From contig JAJZTH010000013.1 of NCBI GenBank assembly GCA_021849075.1, positions 1 to 64,000 on the forward strand: a stretch of DNA of 64,000 nucleotides, in the 5' to 3' direction. Made by a program: the position numbers and the translations under genes. The notes beneath the pieces are model-generated. The model was not told the origin of the DNA and did not search any database. It worked only from the letters and a program-made list of their open reading frames with translations. Shown piece by piece: positions 17,496-25,452 of this stretch (the stretch's first letter is position 1; every line of letters begins with the position of its first letter). The stretch comes from Pseudomonadota bacterium. Its GTDB lineage: Bacteria > Pseudomonadota > Alphaproteobacteria > Sphingomonadales > Sphingomonadaceae.

Positions 17496-17572
17496 ACCCT
17501 CATCCAACTTCGCCTAACCGGCTACGCCGGTAAGGCTGCGTATCCTTCTCCCATGGGGAGAAGGATGAGGGT
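17496..17572. repeat. Nested hairpin element between convergent genes
   Basis: ACCCTCATCC (17496-17505) pairs with GGATGAGGGT (17563-17572). Inside are CCGGCTACGCCGG (about 17518-17530) and TCCTTCTCCC / GGGAGAAGGA around CATG. The whole could fold as a branched cruciform between the RidA and Trm112-like genes and probably limits read-through both ways. Confidence 0.65.
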
Positions 17573-17573
17573 T

Positions 17574-17765
17574 TCAGATCGCTTCGGCTTCGCGCACCAC
17601 CAGCACCGGCACGCCATCACGCACCGGATAGGCGAGGCCCGCAGCATCGGACAATAGCGCGCCGCGCGCCGCGTCCCAGCGCAGCGGCGTGCGCGTCACC
17701 GGGCAGACCAGTTTCGCCAGCAGCCAGGGATCGATCGGCGCGGTAGCGGTCGCAGCGTCGGTCAT
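17574..17765 (-). CDS. Trm112/YcaR-like small protein, 63 aa
   Basis: A short Trm112-family protein (LAKLVCPVTRTPLRWDAARG then GLAYPVRDGVPVLV). In eukaryotes Trm112 activates methyltransferases; bacterial YcaR proteins are poorly understood. Only one cysteine remains, so the zinc knuckle of eukaryotic forms is absent. It overlaps the Lon-N-domain gene by four bases (ATGA), indicating coupled expression. The pairing of these two genes with an upstream thioredoxin looks like a conserved alphaproteobacterial cluster. Confidence 0.8.
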   Translation of the reverse strand: MTDAATATAPIDPWLLAKLVCPVTRTPLRWDAARGALLSDAAGLAYPVRDGVPVLVVREAEAI

Positions 17766-18376
17766 TGCATCGTCGCTCCGCCATCGCGATCGATCCGACC
17801 GGCAAACTGCATCAGCTGGATGATCCGTTCCGACCGATCGGACAGGCTGTCCGCCTCCAGCAGCGTCTGCCGGGCGGCGGGATCGAAGGGCGCGATCTGG
17901 GCGATGCCATTGACCAGCGCCGTGTCGTCCAGCCGCGACACCGCCGTCCAGTCGACGACATAGCCCAATATGTCGGCAAAGCGCCGCGCTTCCTGTTCCA
18001 GCGCGGCCCGCTCGATGGCGGACAGCACCTCATCCTCCTGCGGGGCCTGTTCCACATCGGCCTCGATCTGCCGAAACTGGGTAGCCACCGGCAGTTCGCG
18101 CACCAGCCGGAACCGCGCCAGCCCGGTCAGGATGATGTTGAACCGGCCATCGTCCAGCGCTTCGATATGGCTGACATGACCCAGGCAGCCCACATCGAAC
18201 AGCGGCGGCACCGGGCCTTCCCCACGCGGCTGGATCATGCCGATGCGCCGGTCGCGCGCCATCACATCATGGATCAGCGCGCGATAGCGCGGCTCGAAAA
18301 TGTGCAGCGGCAACTCCATACCCGGCAGCAGCAACGCGCCGGACAGGGGAAAGATAGAGACGCGCGTGACGGGCAT
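17762..18376 (-). CDS. LON N-terminal (substrate-binding) domain protein, 204 aa
   Basis: Contains only the substrate-binding domain of Lon protease (FPLSGALLLPGMELPLHIFEPRYRALI at the start, then GCLGHVSHIEALDDGRFNIILTGLARFRL) with no ATPase or peptidase part. A helical tail follows (about 110-204). Free-standing proteins of this type are widespread, but their role is unclear; an adaptor or peptide-binding role is plausible. It is five bases downstream of the thioredoxin gene and overlaps the Trm112-like gene, so the three are probably one operon. Confidence 0.88.
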   Translation of the reverse strand: MPVTRVSIFPLSGALLLPGMELPLHIFEPRYRALIHDVMARDRRIGMIQPRGEGPVPPLFDVGCLGHVSHIEALDDGRFNIILTGLARFRLVRELPVATQFRQIEADVEQAPQEDEVLSAIERAALEQEARRFADILGYVVDWTAVSRLDDTALVNGIAQIAPFDPAARQTLLEADSLSDRSERIIQLMQFAGRIDRDGGATMQ

Positions 18377-18381
18377 CGGAC

Positions 18382-19293
18382 TTAGGAAAACAGGATCTGC
18401 GACAGCTTGCGCCGCTGCGCCGCGACCCAGGGATCTTCCAGACCGACCGCCTCGAAAATCTTGAGCAGCTGGGCCTTGGCCGCGCCGTCGTTCCAGGCCC
18501 GGTCGCGCCGCACGATTTCCAGCAGCGCCTGCGCCGCGCCATCGCGATCGCCATTGCCCATCAGCCCTTCGGCCAGTTCGAAGCGCGCGGCATGATCGTC
18601 GGCATCGGCGGCGACCCTGGCTTCCACACCCGACAGGTCGGCGACCGGCTTTGCATCGCGGGCCAGCGCCAGCGCGGCGCGCGCCTGACCGATCGCGCCA
18701 TGCTTCGCCACATCTTCGGGCAGAACGCCGAGCAGCGCGTCGGCCTCATCCAATTGGCCCAGCGCCACCAGCGCGCGGACCTGGCCCGACACGACTTCGG
18801 CATTGTCCGGGTCCATATCGGCAATCTGGGTGAAGACCGACAGAGCGCGCTCAAACTCGCCGCCGGCCAGCATTTCCTCGCCCATGGCGATCAGCGGGGC
18901 GACTTCCTGCTTCAGCGCCTTTTCATCGGATTCGATCGGCAGTTGCGACAACAGCTGGTCCAGATATTGGCGCAACTGACCTTCGGTGCGCGCCTGGCTG
19001 AGGTCCGCGACCGGCTGGCCCTGGAACACGGCGTAGACGGTCGGAATGGACTGGACGCGGAACTGGCTGGCAATGAAGTCATTTTCGTCCACATTCACCT
19101 TGACCAGCTTCACGCCCTTGGGCGCATATTCCTCGCACACCTTTTCGATCACCGGGGCGAGTTGCTTGCACGGTCCGCACCACTCGGCCCAGAAGTCGAC
19201 GATCACCAGGCTGGTGCGCGACGGATCGACCACATCACGGCGAAACGCCTCCACGGCCGCCTTGTCGGCCTCGCTCAATCCCAGGGTCGCCAC
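18382..19293 (-). CDS. CnoX/YbbN-like thioredoxin with TPR-type tail, 303 aa
   Basis: An N-terminal thioredoxin domain (about 10-125) with active site WCGPC (38-42) is fused to a helical repeat region (about 130-303) containing several TPR-like units (EFERALSVFTQIADMDPDNAE). This matches CnoX/YbbN, a redox-protecting holdase that hands clients to GroEL and DnaK. Unlike E. coli CnoX, which lost the CxxC, this one keeps both cysteines and may be an active oxidoreductase. It begins the trx / Lon-N / Trm112 operon. Confidence 0.88.
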   Translation of the reverse strand: MATLGLSEADKAAVEAFRRDVVDPSRTSLVIVDFWAEWCGPCKQLAPVIEKVCEEYAPKGVKLVKVNVDENDFIASQFRVQSIPTVYAVFQGQPVADLSQARTEGQLRQYLDQLLSQLPIESDEKALKQEVAPLIAMGEEMLAGGEFERALSVFTQIADMDPDNAEVVSGQVRALVALGQLDEADALLGVLPEDVAKHGAIGQARAALALARDAKPVADLSGVEARVAADADDHAARFELAEGLMGNGDRDGAAQALLEIVRRDRAWNDGAAKAQLLKIFEAVGLEDPWVAAQRRKLSQILFS

Positions 19294-19380
19294 GCTCTAA
19301 TCTCCTGCTGTCCATGCGGGTTCGCCCGCCACATAGACCGCAATATGGGGCGCGTCACCCTTTGGGTGCAAGGCGGCAGG

Positions 19381-20229
19381 TCAGAATGTGTAGCCGATGC
19401 CCACTGCGCCGACCCATTGGTTCTTCGATCCGGCGATCGAAACGACCGGCGAATCGGCATAGTCGCCCAGCATCCGCGAATAGCTGCCCGCGGCGAACAG
19501 CGCCCAGCCCTTGCGCAGATCACCCGACAGCGACTTGCCGCCCGCCAGGCTGAGCGACACGCGCTTGAAGCCCGATCCCCGGCCGGCCATGTCATAGGCG
19601 GGCAGGCCGCTGGCGACCGCATCTTCCGGGCTGATGTCGAAATAGGTGCGGCCATATTTCTTGCCGACATATTCGGCCGACAGGCCCATGCCGACAAAGG
19701 CGGTGCGTGACAGCGGCGTCATATATTCGATCTGGGGCGTCACGACATAGCTGTCATGCGCGCCGGCCACATCCTTGGCCACGGCGACGCGGGCGGACAG
19801 CATGTCATAGGGGCTGGTGATGACGCCGGTCTTGCCGATGCCGACAAAACCGCCGACCTCCACCGCCACGTCGCGCTTGCCCAGTGCGCGCACGGCATCG
19901 TCGCGGATATTCTTGATGCTCGACCGGTCGAAGCGCACGGTCGCCATCGGTCCCAGTTCGAAATCCCATCCTTCGCCTTCGGGATCGGCGATGGCGTCGA
20001 CATAGACGGATGCGCCGCGGGTCCAGAAACTATGATCCTTCACCTTGCCCCGCACCTGCGGCAGGGGCAGCATGCGATAATCGTCGGACCCTTCGTAACT
20101 GGGGATGGCGGCGACGCCCAGGCCGACGGTCAGGCTGCTATGCTGTTCTTCCTCCTGCGCGAGGGCGGGCGCGGCGAAGGGCATGGCCGCGACGACGGTC
20201 GCGCCCAGCAGGCGGTGAAAGCGATGCAT
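19381..20229 (-). CDS. MipA/OmpV family outer membrane protein, 282 aa
   Basis: A signal peptide (MHRFHRLLGATVVAAMPFAA, cleavage near ALA-Q) precedes a beta-barrel protein with the MipA/OmpV pattern: VGLGVAAIPSYEGSDDYRMLPLPQVR near the start, alternating hydrophobic strands, and a C-terminal Phe after IGYT. E. coli MipA scaffolds murein enzymes, and OmpV-type members act as porins or stress proteins. The specific role here is not shown. It has a separate 68-base upstream gap and may be transcribed apart from its neighbours. Confidence 0.88.
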   Translation of the reverse strand: MHRFHRLLGATVVAAMPFAAPALAQEEEQHSSLTVGLGVAAIPSYEGSDDYRMLPLPQVRGKVKDHSFWTRGASVYVDAIADPEGEGWDFELGPMATVRFDRSSIKNIRDDAVRALGKRDVAVEVGGFVGIGKTGVITSPYDMLSARVAVAKDVAGAHDSYVVTPQIEYMTPLSRTAFVGMGLSAEYVGKKYGRTYFDISPEDAVASGLPAYDMAGRGSGFKRVSLSLAGGKSLSGDLRKGWALFAAGSYSRMLGDYADSPVVSIAGSKNQWVGAVGIGYTF

Positions 20230-20297
20230 GAAATGACCCTGTTTTGCTGTTCAGGGAGAATAATGTTCTGAAGGGGCTGGATGTTCCCCCGGCGACG

Positions 20298-20732
20298 TCA
20301 GAGGAAATATTTGAGCTTTATATCCTGTTCCACCGCGCCGCCGGCGACGGCGAAGCTGGCCGATTGAAAACTCGGCGCGCCAAAGCGCAGCACCGGATTG
20401 CGCGAAAAGCCCACGCCTTCGCGCGGGATGCCGGCAAAAGTGTCCAGTTTCCCATTGCCATTTTCGTCATGGATGAGGGCGATGGCGTAAGTGCCGGGCG
20501 CCAGCTGGCCAAGCGGCACCGGGCCGCCCTTTGCCGGGACGGTGAAATGGCGCTTGTCCGGGTCCTTGCTGCAATCGGGGAAGTAGGATGGTAGCCGGGC
20601 GACGCACACCAATATCTGCCCCTTTGTCGAGCGCAGCCCCGCCAGCGCCATGCTGAGCGGCTGGGGCTGGCCGACCGGGGCCGCGCCGATCAGGCCCGCC
20701 GCCGACGCGGCGAGCAACAACCACTGCTTCAC
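20298..20732 (-). CDS. DUF2141 exported protein, 144 aa
   Basis: A secreted small protein: signal (VKQWLLLAASAAGLIGAA) followed by a DUF2141 domain with its typical GLRSTKGQILVCV and the calcium-site-like ALIHDENGNGKLDT, then GIPREGVGFSRNP. GTG 20732 is used as start because AAGGAAC is six bases upstream. Its GTGA overlaps the stop codon of the sterol-desaturase-like gene, so it is translationally coupled to that enzyme. DUF2141 has no assigned activity; a lipid- or pigment-related envelope role is a guess from its partner. Confidence 0.82.
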   Translation of the reverse strand: MKQWLLLAASAAGLIGAAPVGQPQPLSMALAGLRSTKGQILVCVARLPSYFPDCSKDPDKRHFTVPAKGGPVPLGQLAPGTYAIALIHDENGNGKLDTFAGIPREGVGFSRNPVLRFGAPSFQSASFAVAGGAVEQDIKLKYFL

Positions 20733-21457
20733 GCCCGTTCCTTCCCGAAATCGCCCAACCCTTTGTCGGTGCCGCACAGCCGGTCCCAGAACCGGAAATA
20801 AAGTCCGTAATTACAGCGATAGAGATCATGATGCCGCTGATGATGGCTGGCGGTGATCAGCCATTGGCCGATCGGCCCGCGCACCATCGCGCGCGGAAAC
20901 ATCTCCCACCCCATATGATTGCTGACCCCCATCACCGTCATGATCGTCAGCACGCATCCCAGCGCGCTGACATGGATGGGGATGAGGAACACCAGCGCCG
21001 GGATCACCACCGCGCCGGTCAGAGCCTCCCACGGATGGAAACTCATCGCCGCCCAGGCCGTCGGTGGCCGGCTGGCATGATGGACGGCATGGGCGATGCG
21101 GAAGAGTTTGGGCTGGTGCATCCAGCGATGGGTCCAGTAAAACCATGTGTCATGCGCCATCAGATAGAGCAGCACCGACACGGGCAACCACCAGAGCGGA
21201 TAGCTGCCTGAATCGCTGTATATCCGCGTGCAGCCCCGCGCCTGCCAGCCCCAGGCGACGACGCCCGCCGGCACGCCATAGATAAGGGCGGACAGCAGCG
21301 ACCAGCCAATTTCCCGCCCCATCTGCCGCTCCAGCCCTTTATACAGGCCCGGCTGGCGAATGCGCGTCGCGAGCGCGAAGCCGCCGCTCGCCAGCAAATA
21401 GCGCACGCCGACGATGGCGCTCATCGCCAGGGCGGACAGGAGGATGGCTGCGACCAT
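20729..21457 (-). CDS. Sterol desaturase / fatty acid hydroxylase superfamily membrane enzyme, 242 aa
   Basis: An integral membrane di-iron oxygenase. Several hydrophobic helices surround the histidine clusters HDTWFYWTHRWMH, HAVHH and SHHQRHH that bind two irons. Members hydroxylate or desaturate sterols, fatty acids, carotenoids or plasmanyl lipids; the substrate is not predictable from this alone. It sits 37 bases after pheA on the same strand and overlaps the DUF2141 gene by four bases. The short length (242 aa) is normal for bacterial members. Confidence 0.88.
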   Translation of the reverse strand: MVAAILLSALAMSAIVGVRYLLASGGFALATRIRQPGLYKGLERQMGREIGWSLLSALIYGVPAGVVAWGWQARGCTRIYSDSGSYPLWWLPVSVLLYLMAHDTWFYWTHRWMHQPKLFRIAHAVHHASRPPTAWAAMSFHPWEALTGAVVIPALVFLIPIHVSALGCVLTIMTVMGVSNHMGWEMFPRAMVRGPIGQWLITASHHQRHHDLYRCNYGLYFRFWDRLCGTDKGLGDFGKERA

Positions 21458-21494
21458 GAAACGGCTATAGCCCCCTCACCGCCGCGCGCCATGC

Positions 21495-22385
21495 TTAAGT
21501 GCGCGGGCGGGCCTGACGATAGCTGCCCAGCTGCCGCACCCATTTGGTGTGGAATTCCAGTTCGGCGAGCGCGCGATCGACTGCCGGGTCGCCCGGCATG
21601 CCCTCGATATCGCAATAAAATTCGGTTGCGGCAAAGCTTGCGCCGCGCTGATAGCTTTCCAGCTTGGTCATGTTGACCCCGTTGGTGGCGAAGCCGCCCA
21701 TCGCCTTGTAGAGGGCGGCGGGGACATTCTTCACCTCGAACAGGAAGGTCGTCATCACCGGGCCGACATGGGGCGTCGGCAATTTCGGGTCGCGCGCCAG
21801 CACCAGAAAGCGCGTCATATTGTCGTCGCTATCCTCGATATTTTCGGCGACCAGACGCAGGCCATAAAGTTCGGCGGCCAGATAGGGCGCGATCGCGCCT
21901 TCGCCCGGCGTGCGGTTTTCCGCCACCAGCGCGGCCGCGCCCGCCGTATCGGCATAGGCGACCGGCTGAATACCGCGTTCGCGCAGATAATGGCGGCACT
22001 GGCCCAGCGCCTGCACATGGCTGATCGCGCTTTTCACCGGGGTCGTGTCGGGCGCCATCAGGCAATGGCGGATGCGCAGAAAATATTCGTCGACGATCGA
22101 CAAGCCCGATTCGGGCAGCAGGAAATGCATGTCCGCCACCCGGCCGTGCAGGCTGTTTTCGATCGGGATGATCGCCCGGTCCGCCTGTCCATTGCGCACC
22201 GCATCGATCGCATCTTCGAACGCGAAACAGGGCAAGGGCACGCAATCGGGCGCATAGCCGAGCGCGGCGAGATGCGAATTGGCGCCGGGCGCGCCCTGAT
22301 AGGCGACGGCGCGGGCCGGATCGGCCGCAGCCTTGGCGGCGAGGTCCGCGACGATGGCGCGGGCGGGGGCGGGAAAGTTTTCCAT
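21495..22385 (-). CDS. pheA: Prephenate dehydratase, 296 aa
   Basis: Converts prephenate to phenylpyruvate in phenylalanine synthesis. It is a stand-alone dehydratase without chorismate mutase. The catalytic domain opens AVAYQGAPGANSHLAA and includes the TRF motif (NMTRFLVLARD). A C-terminal ACT domain (TTFLFEVKNVPAALYKAM then MTKLESYQ) should bind phenylalanine for feedback control. The start is placed at MENFPAPA; the upstream open frame has no conserved sequence. It is divergent from the cytochrome c gene, a pairing common in related alphaproteobacteria. Confidence 0.95.
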   Translation of the reverse strand: MENFPAPARAIVADLAAKAAADPARAVAYQGAPGANSHLAALGYAPDCVPLPCFAFEDAIDAVRNGQADRAIIPIENSLHGRVADMHFLLPESGLSIVDEYFLRIRHCLMAPDTTPVKSAISHVQALGQCRHYLRERGIQPVAYADTAGAAALVAENRTPGEGAIAPYLAAELYGLRLVAENIEDSDDNMTRFLVLARDPKLPTPHVGPVMTTFLFEVKNVPAALYKAMGGFATNGVNMTKLESYQRGASFAATEFYCDIEGMPGDPAVDRALAELEFHTKWVRQLGSYRQARPRT

Positions 22386-22558
22386 GAGCGCGCGTGCGCT
22401 TAGGATTTCCGGGGCGTGCGCGCAAGCATTGGCTTGGTCCGACAATGCAATAGGGATGAACCCGGCTTGCGCCTGCGCGTATCCCCCTTTATGGCAACGC
22501 ACAAGAGGGGGCGCGTCCGACAGTCCCCAGAACATAAATCTTAGGGAAGACAAACGAA

Positions 22559-23179
22559 ATGGGCGATCGTTTCAATACCGTAGCGGGCTGGGCTTTGTTT
22601 GCGGGGATCATCGCATTGGGCGGTGGGATCGTCAGTTCGAAATATTTCCATGCCGAACGGCCCGAAAAAATGGGCTATGCCATTGAAGGTGTCGAGACGG
22701 AGAGCGCGGGCGGCGACAGCGGCCCCAGCCTCAACACCCTGCTGGCCAGCGCCGATGTCGCGGCCGGCGAAAAGGTCTTCGCCAAATGCGCGGCGTGCCA
22801 CACCGTCAATCAAGGCGGCGCCAACGGCATCGGTCCCAATCTCTACGCCACCGTCGGCGAACCGATCGGCCAGGGCAAGGGCGGTTTCGCCTTCTCCGAC
22901 GCACTCAAGAGCAAGGGCGGCGAATGGAGCTTCGACCAGCTGGATCATTGGCTGAAAAGCCCGCGCGAATTTGCCCCCGGCACCAAGATGACCTTTGCGG
23001 GCCTTGGCAATCCAGCCGATCGCGCCAACCTGATCGCTTGGCTGAATACGCAGGGTTCCAACCTGCCGCTGCCTGCTGCAGACGCGGCGCCGGCAGCGGG
23101 TGGTGAAGCGGCAGCGGCGGACAATGCGAGCAATGCCGCGGAAGCCCCGGCCGAAAACGCCGCCAACGCCAGCGAGTAA
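22559..23179 (+). CDS. Membrane-anchored cytochrome c (CycM/c552 type), 206 aa
   Basis: A single-heme class I cytochrome tethered by an uncleaved N-terminal helix (about 9-28). The heme motif is CAACH (79-83 region) and the axial Met is in GTKMTFAG. After the heme domain there is an Ala/Glu-rich low-complexity tail (about 178-206). Such proteins carry electrons from the bc1 complex to the aa3 oxidase. It is divergent from pheA. The reading frame continues directly into the following acetyltransferase frame after a single TAA. Confidence 0.93.
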   Translation: MGDRFNTVAGWALFAGIIALGGGIVSSKYFHAERPEKMGYAIEGVETESAGGDSGPSLNTLLASADVAAGEKVFAKCAACHTVNQGGANGIGPNLYATVGEPIGQGKGGFAFSDALKSKGGEWSFDQLDHWLKSPREFAPGTKMTFAGLGNPADRANLIAWLNTQGSNLPLPAADAAPAAGGEAAAADNASNAAEAPAENAANASE

Positions 23180-23191
23180 GGCGCGATCGCC

Positions 23192-23782
23192 ACGGCCGTT
23201 CGCATCGAGGAACTGACGGGCACGGCGCTGGTCGCGGCGCTCGACGCTCTGGCGGACCTGCGCATCGCCGTCTTTCGCGCCTTCCCCTATCTCTATGAAG
23301 GCGCGCGCGCCTATGAGCGCGACTATCTGACCGCCTATGCCGACAGCCCCGGCGCGTTGATCGTCGGCGCCTTTGCCGGGGACCGGCTGGTGGGCGCCGC
23401 CACCGCCGCGCCGATGACCGATCATGCCGCCGCATTCGCAGCGCCGTTAGAGGCGCGGGGGATCGACATAAAAGGCGTCTATTATTTCGGCGAATCGGTG
23501 CTGCTGCCCGAATGGCGCGGCCATGGCGTGGGCCACGCATTTTTCGACCGGCGGGAAGCCAAGGCCCGGGAAATGGGCTTTGCCATGGCCAGTTTCTGCG
23601 CGGTCATGCGCCCGACCGATCACCCTGCCCGCCCCGCAGATTACAGCCCGCTCGACCCCTTCTGGCGCAAGCGCGGCTTTGCGCCGGTCGAGGGGTTGAC
23701 CGCGCGCTTTGGCTGGCGCGACGTCGGGGCGGCGCAGGACAGCGACCATGACATGCAGTTCTGGGTCAAGGCGCTGGCCTGA
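23192..23782 (+). CDS. GNAT-family N-acetyltransferase, start codon non-standard, about 196 aa
   Basis: GNAT fold: the acetyl-CoA loop follows the beta-4 strand YYFGESVLLPEWRGHGVGHAFFDRREAKAREMGFAMASFCAV. Recognisable coding sequence (AVRIEELTGTALVAALDALA) begins 5 codons after the cytochrome stop, but no ATG, GTG or TTG exists there. The best-placed codon is ACG at 23192, with AAGG ten bases upstream, one base from an ATG. Otherwise the first standard start is TTG 23357, which would delete about 55 conserved-looking residues. It may depend on weak initiation or coupling to the cytochrome gene. Substrate unknown. Confidence 0.75.
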   Translation, partial: TAVRIEELTGTALVAALDALADLRIAVFRAFPYLYEGARAYERDYLTAYADSPGALIVGAFAGDRLVGAATAAPMTDHAAAFAAPLEARGIDIKGVYYFGESVLLPEWRGHGVGHAFFDRREAKAREMGFAMASFCAVMRPTDHPARPADYSPLDPFWRKRGFAPVEGLTARFGWRDVGAAQDSDHDMQFWVKALA

Positions 23783-23803
23783 GCATCAAGCCTTAAGTAA
23801 AAT

Positions 23804-23883
23804 CCGTTCGGGCTGAGCTTGTCGAAGCCCAGCCCTTTTTCTTGAAGAAAAGTACAGCCCTTCGACAGGCTCAGGGCGAACGG
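23804..23883. repeat. Paired inverted REP-like elements
   Basis: CCGTTCGGGCTGAGCTTGTC at 23804 and CAGCCCTTCGACAGGCTCAG at about 23855 face each other across a T-rich spacer (CCCTTTTTCTTGAAGAAAAG). It lies between the convergent acetyltransferase and LD-carboxypeptidase genes and probably acts as a transcription boundary. Confidence 0.8.
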
Positions 23884-23914
23884 CTACAAATTTCTCTCAC
23901 GATTCTGTACAGCC

Positions 23915-24952
23915 CTAAGCCACAGCCGGTTCCAGCAGGCGGATAGTTCCTGTGCTGGCGTCCATTTCCGCCTGTACGCCGACGGGCAGGCTGTACTGAT
24001 CGGCGACATGGCCGAACTGGCCGCCCTGAAAGGCCGGTATGCCCAGCGGTTCCAGATGCTGTTGCAGCACTTCCGACAGGGTGAAGCCGCCATAGCTGGC
24101 CCCGGCCGCGCCGCAATCGGTGCACTGGCCAAAGGCCACGCCCTTGAGCTTGCCCAGCACGCCGGCCAGCTTCAACTGCGTCAACATCCGGTCGATGCGA
24201 TAGGGCTGTTCGCCAATATCCTCGACAAACAGGATCGCGCCGCTGAAATCGGGCAACCAGGGCGTGCCCATCAGCGCCGCCAATACGGTCAGATTACCGC
24301 CCAGCAGCCGCCCGCGCGCCACGCCGGGGCGGAAGGTGCGGACGCGCCCGATGCGCTGGGCCAGTCGATCCTCATGCCCCTGCGGATTGGCGAAGGTCGG
24401 CGTTCCCGCATCGAAGGCGACGGCGCGGAAAGCGTCCCAGCTATATTGGCCCCAGCGGCTGGAGGCGACAGGACCGTGGATGGTGGTGAAGCCCGCCTTC
24501 GCGGCGAAGGCGAGATGCAGGGCGGTGATGTCGGAATAGCCGATCAGCAGCTTGGGATTTTTGCGGATCGTCGCGAAATCGAGCAGCGGCAGGATGCGCG
24601 CGCAGCCCCAGCCGCCGCGCACCGCGAACACCGCCCGCACATCGGGGTCGGCGAACATGGCGTTGACGTCGGCGGCGCGATCCGCGTCTGTCCCCGCCAG
24701 ATAGCCATAGCGGTCGGCCAGATGCGGCGCATCCTTGGGCTTCAACCCCATCGCCCTGATCGTGTCGCGAACCAGATCGAGGTCGAAGGCGTCGTCGGTG
24801 AAGCCCGCCGGTTCGATCAGGCCAACCGTGTCGCCCTCCTTCAACCGCGGCGGCCGCACCAGCCCGGGCGTTGCCGCCATGGCGGGCACCTGCACCGCCG
24901 CCAGCATCGCGCCCAGCCCCATCATCCATCCGCGCCGATCCGCCTGCATCAT
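23915..24952 (-). CDS. LD-carboxypeptidase, peptidase family S66, 345 aa
   Basis: Trims the terminal D-Ala from tetrapeptide stems during murein recycling, or a related peptide. The Ser nucleophile sits in GYSD (Ser140), with the family sequence VRGGWGCARILPLLD before it and the C-terminal FGHVADQYSLPVG carrying the catalytic His. The N-terminus has a twin-arginine-like export signal (DRRGWMMGLGAMLAAVQVPAMA), implying a periplasmic location, whereas E. coli LdcA is cytosolic. The start ATG overlaps the cupin gene stop (TGATG). Next to dapE this suggests, but does not prove, a cell-wall link. Confidence 0.88.
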   Translation of the reverse strand: MMQADRRGWMMGLGAMLAAVQVPAMAATPGLVRPPRLKEGDTVGLIEPAGFTDDAFDLDLVRDTIRAMGLKPKDAPHLADRYGYLAGTDADRAADVNAMFADPDVRAVFAVRGGWGCARILPLLDFATIRKNPKLLIGYSDITALHLAFAAKAGFTTIHGPVASSRWGQYSWDAFRAVAFDAGTPTFANPQGHEDRLAQRIGRVRTFRPGVARGRLLGGNLTVLAALMGTPWLPDFSGAILFVEDIGEQPYRIDRMLTQLKLAGVLGKLKGVAFGQCTDCGAAGASYGGFTLSEVLQQHLEPLGIPAFQGGQFGHVADQYSLPVGVQAEMDASTGTIRLLEPAVA

Positions 24953-25395
24953 CAATAATTGCTCCCATCCTTGTGGCGGTAGGCTCCGCCCGACCAGAGA
25001 AGGTCGATATCCGCATAATGACAGTCGCCCGTCGGAGGACGCCCGAAGGCCAGAAACACGCAATCCGCATCGCTTTCGTTCAGCAGATGATGGCCGTTCG
25101 GCTCCCCCTTCGGAAAAGCGGCCATGTCGCCGGGCTGCATCGGCGTGCGGGCGTCATTTTCCACCAGCACCGCCTGTCCCGCGAGCAGGACGACGAACTC
25201 GTCCTCATCCTCATGCCAGTGGCGATGGGAGGAGGCCGCGCCCGGCTTCAGCACGACATGGCTGACGCCGAAATCGGTGAGGCCGCTCGCCAGACCCAGC
25301 CGGCGCACCCAGCGCCCCGCCACGATCGCCGCATGATCGCCCGGATAGCCGGTGCTGTTGCTCTGAACGATGTCGTCCAGATCGATGCGGGGCAT
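24952..25395 (-). CDS. Cupin-domain protein, 147 aa
   Basis: A single conserved-barrel cupin. Motif 1 is SSHRHWHEDEDEFVVLLAG (His/Glu metal ligands) and motif 2 is PGDMAAFPKGEPNGHHLL. ATG 25395 is supported by AAGGAGA seven bases upstream. The C-terminal part (DCHYADIDLLW) resembles cupins annotated as auxin-binding-like or transcription-linked small cupins. No HTH is present. It is translationally coupled to the LD-carboxypeptidase and divergent from dapE by 57 bases. Function unknown. Confidence 0.85.
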   Translation of the reverse strand: MPRIDLDDIVQSNSTGYPGDHAAIVAGRWVRRLGLASGLTDFGVSHVVLKPGAASSHRHWHEDEDEFVVLLAGQAVLVENDARTPMQPGDMAAFPKGEPNGHHLLNESDADCVFLAFGRPPTGDCHYADIDLLWSGGAYRHKDGSNY

Positions 25396-25452
25396 GGGCG
25401 GGGTCTCCTTCTGCCGCTGGCCAAGGGCGCAGGCTTTCGCTAACGCGGCACG

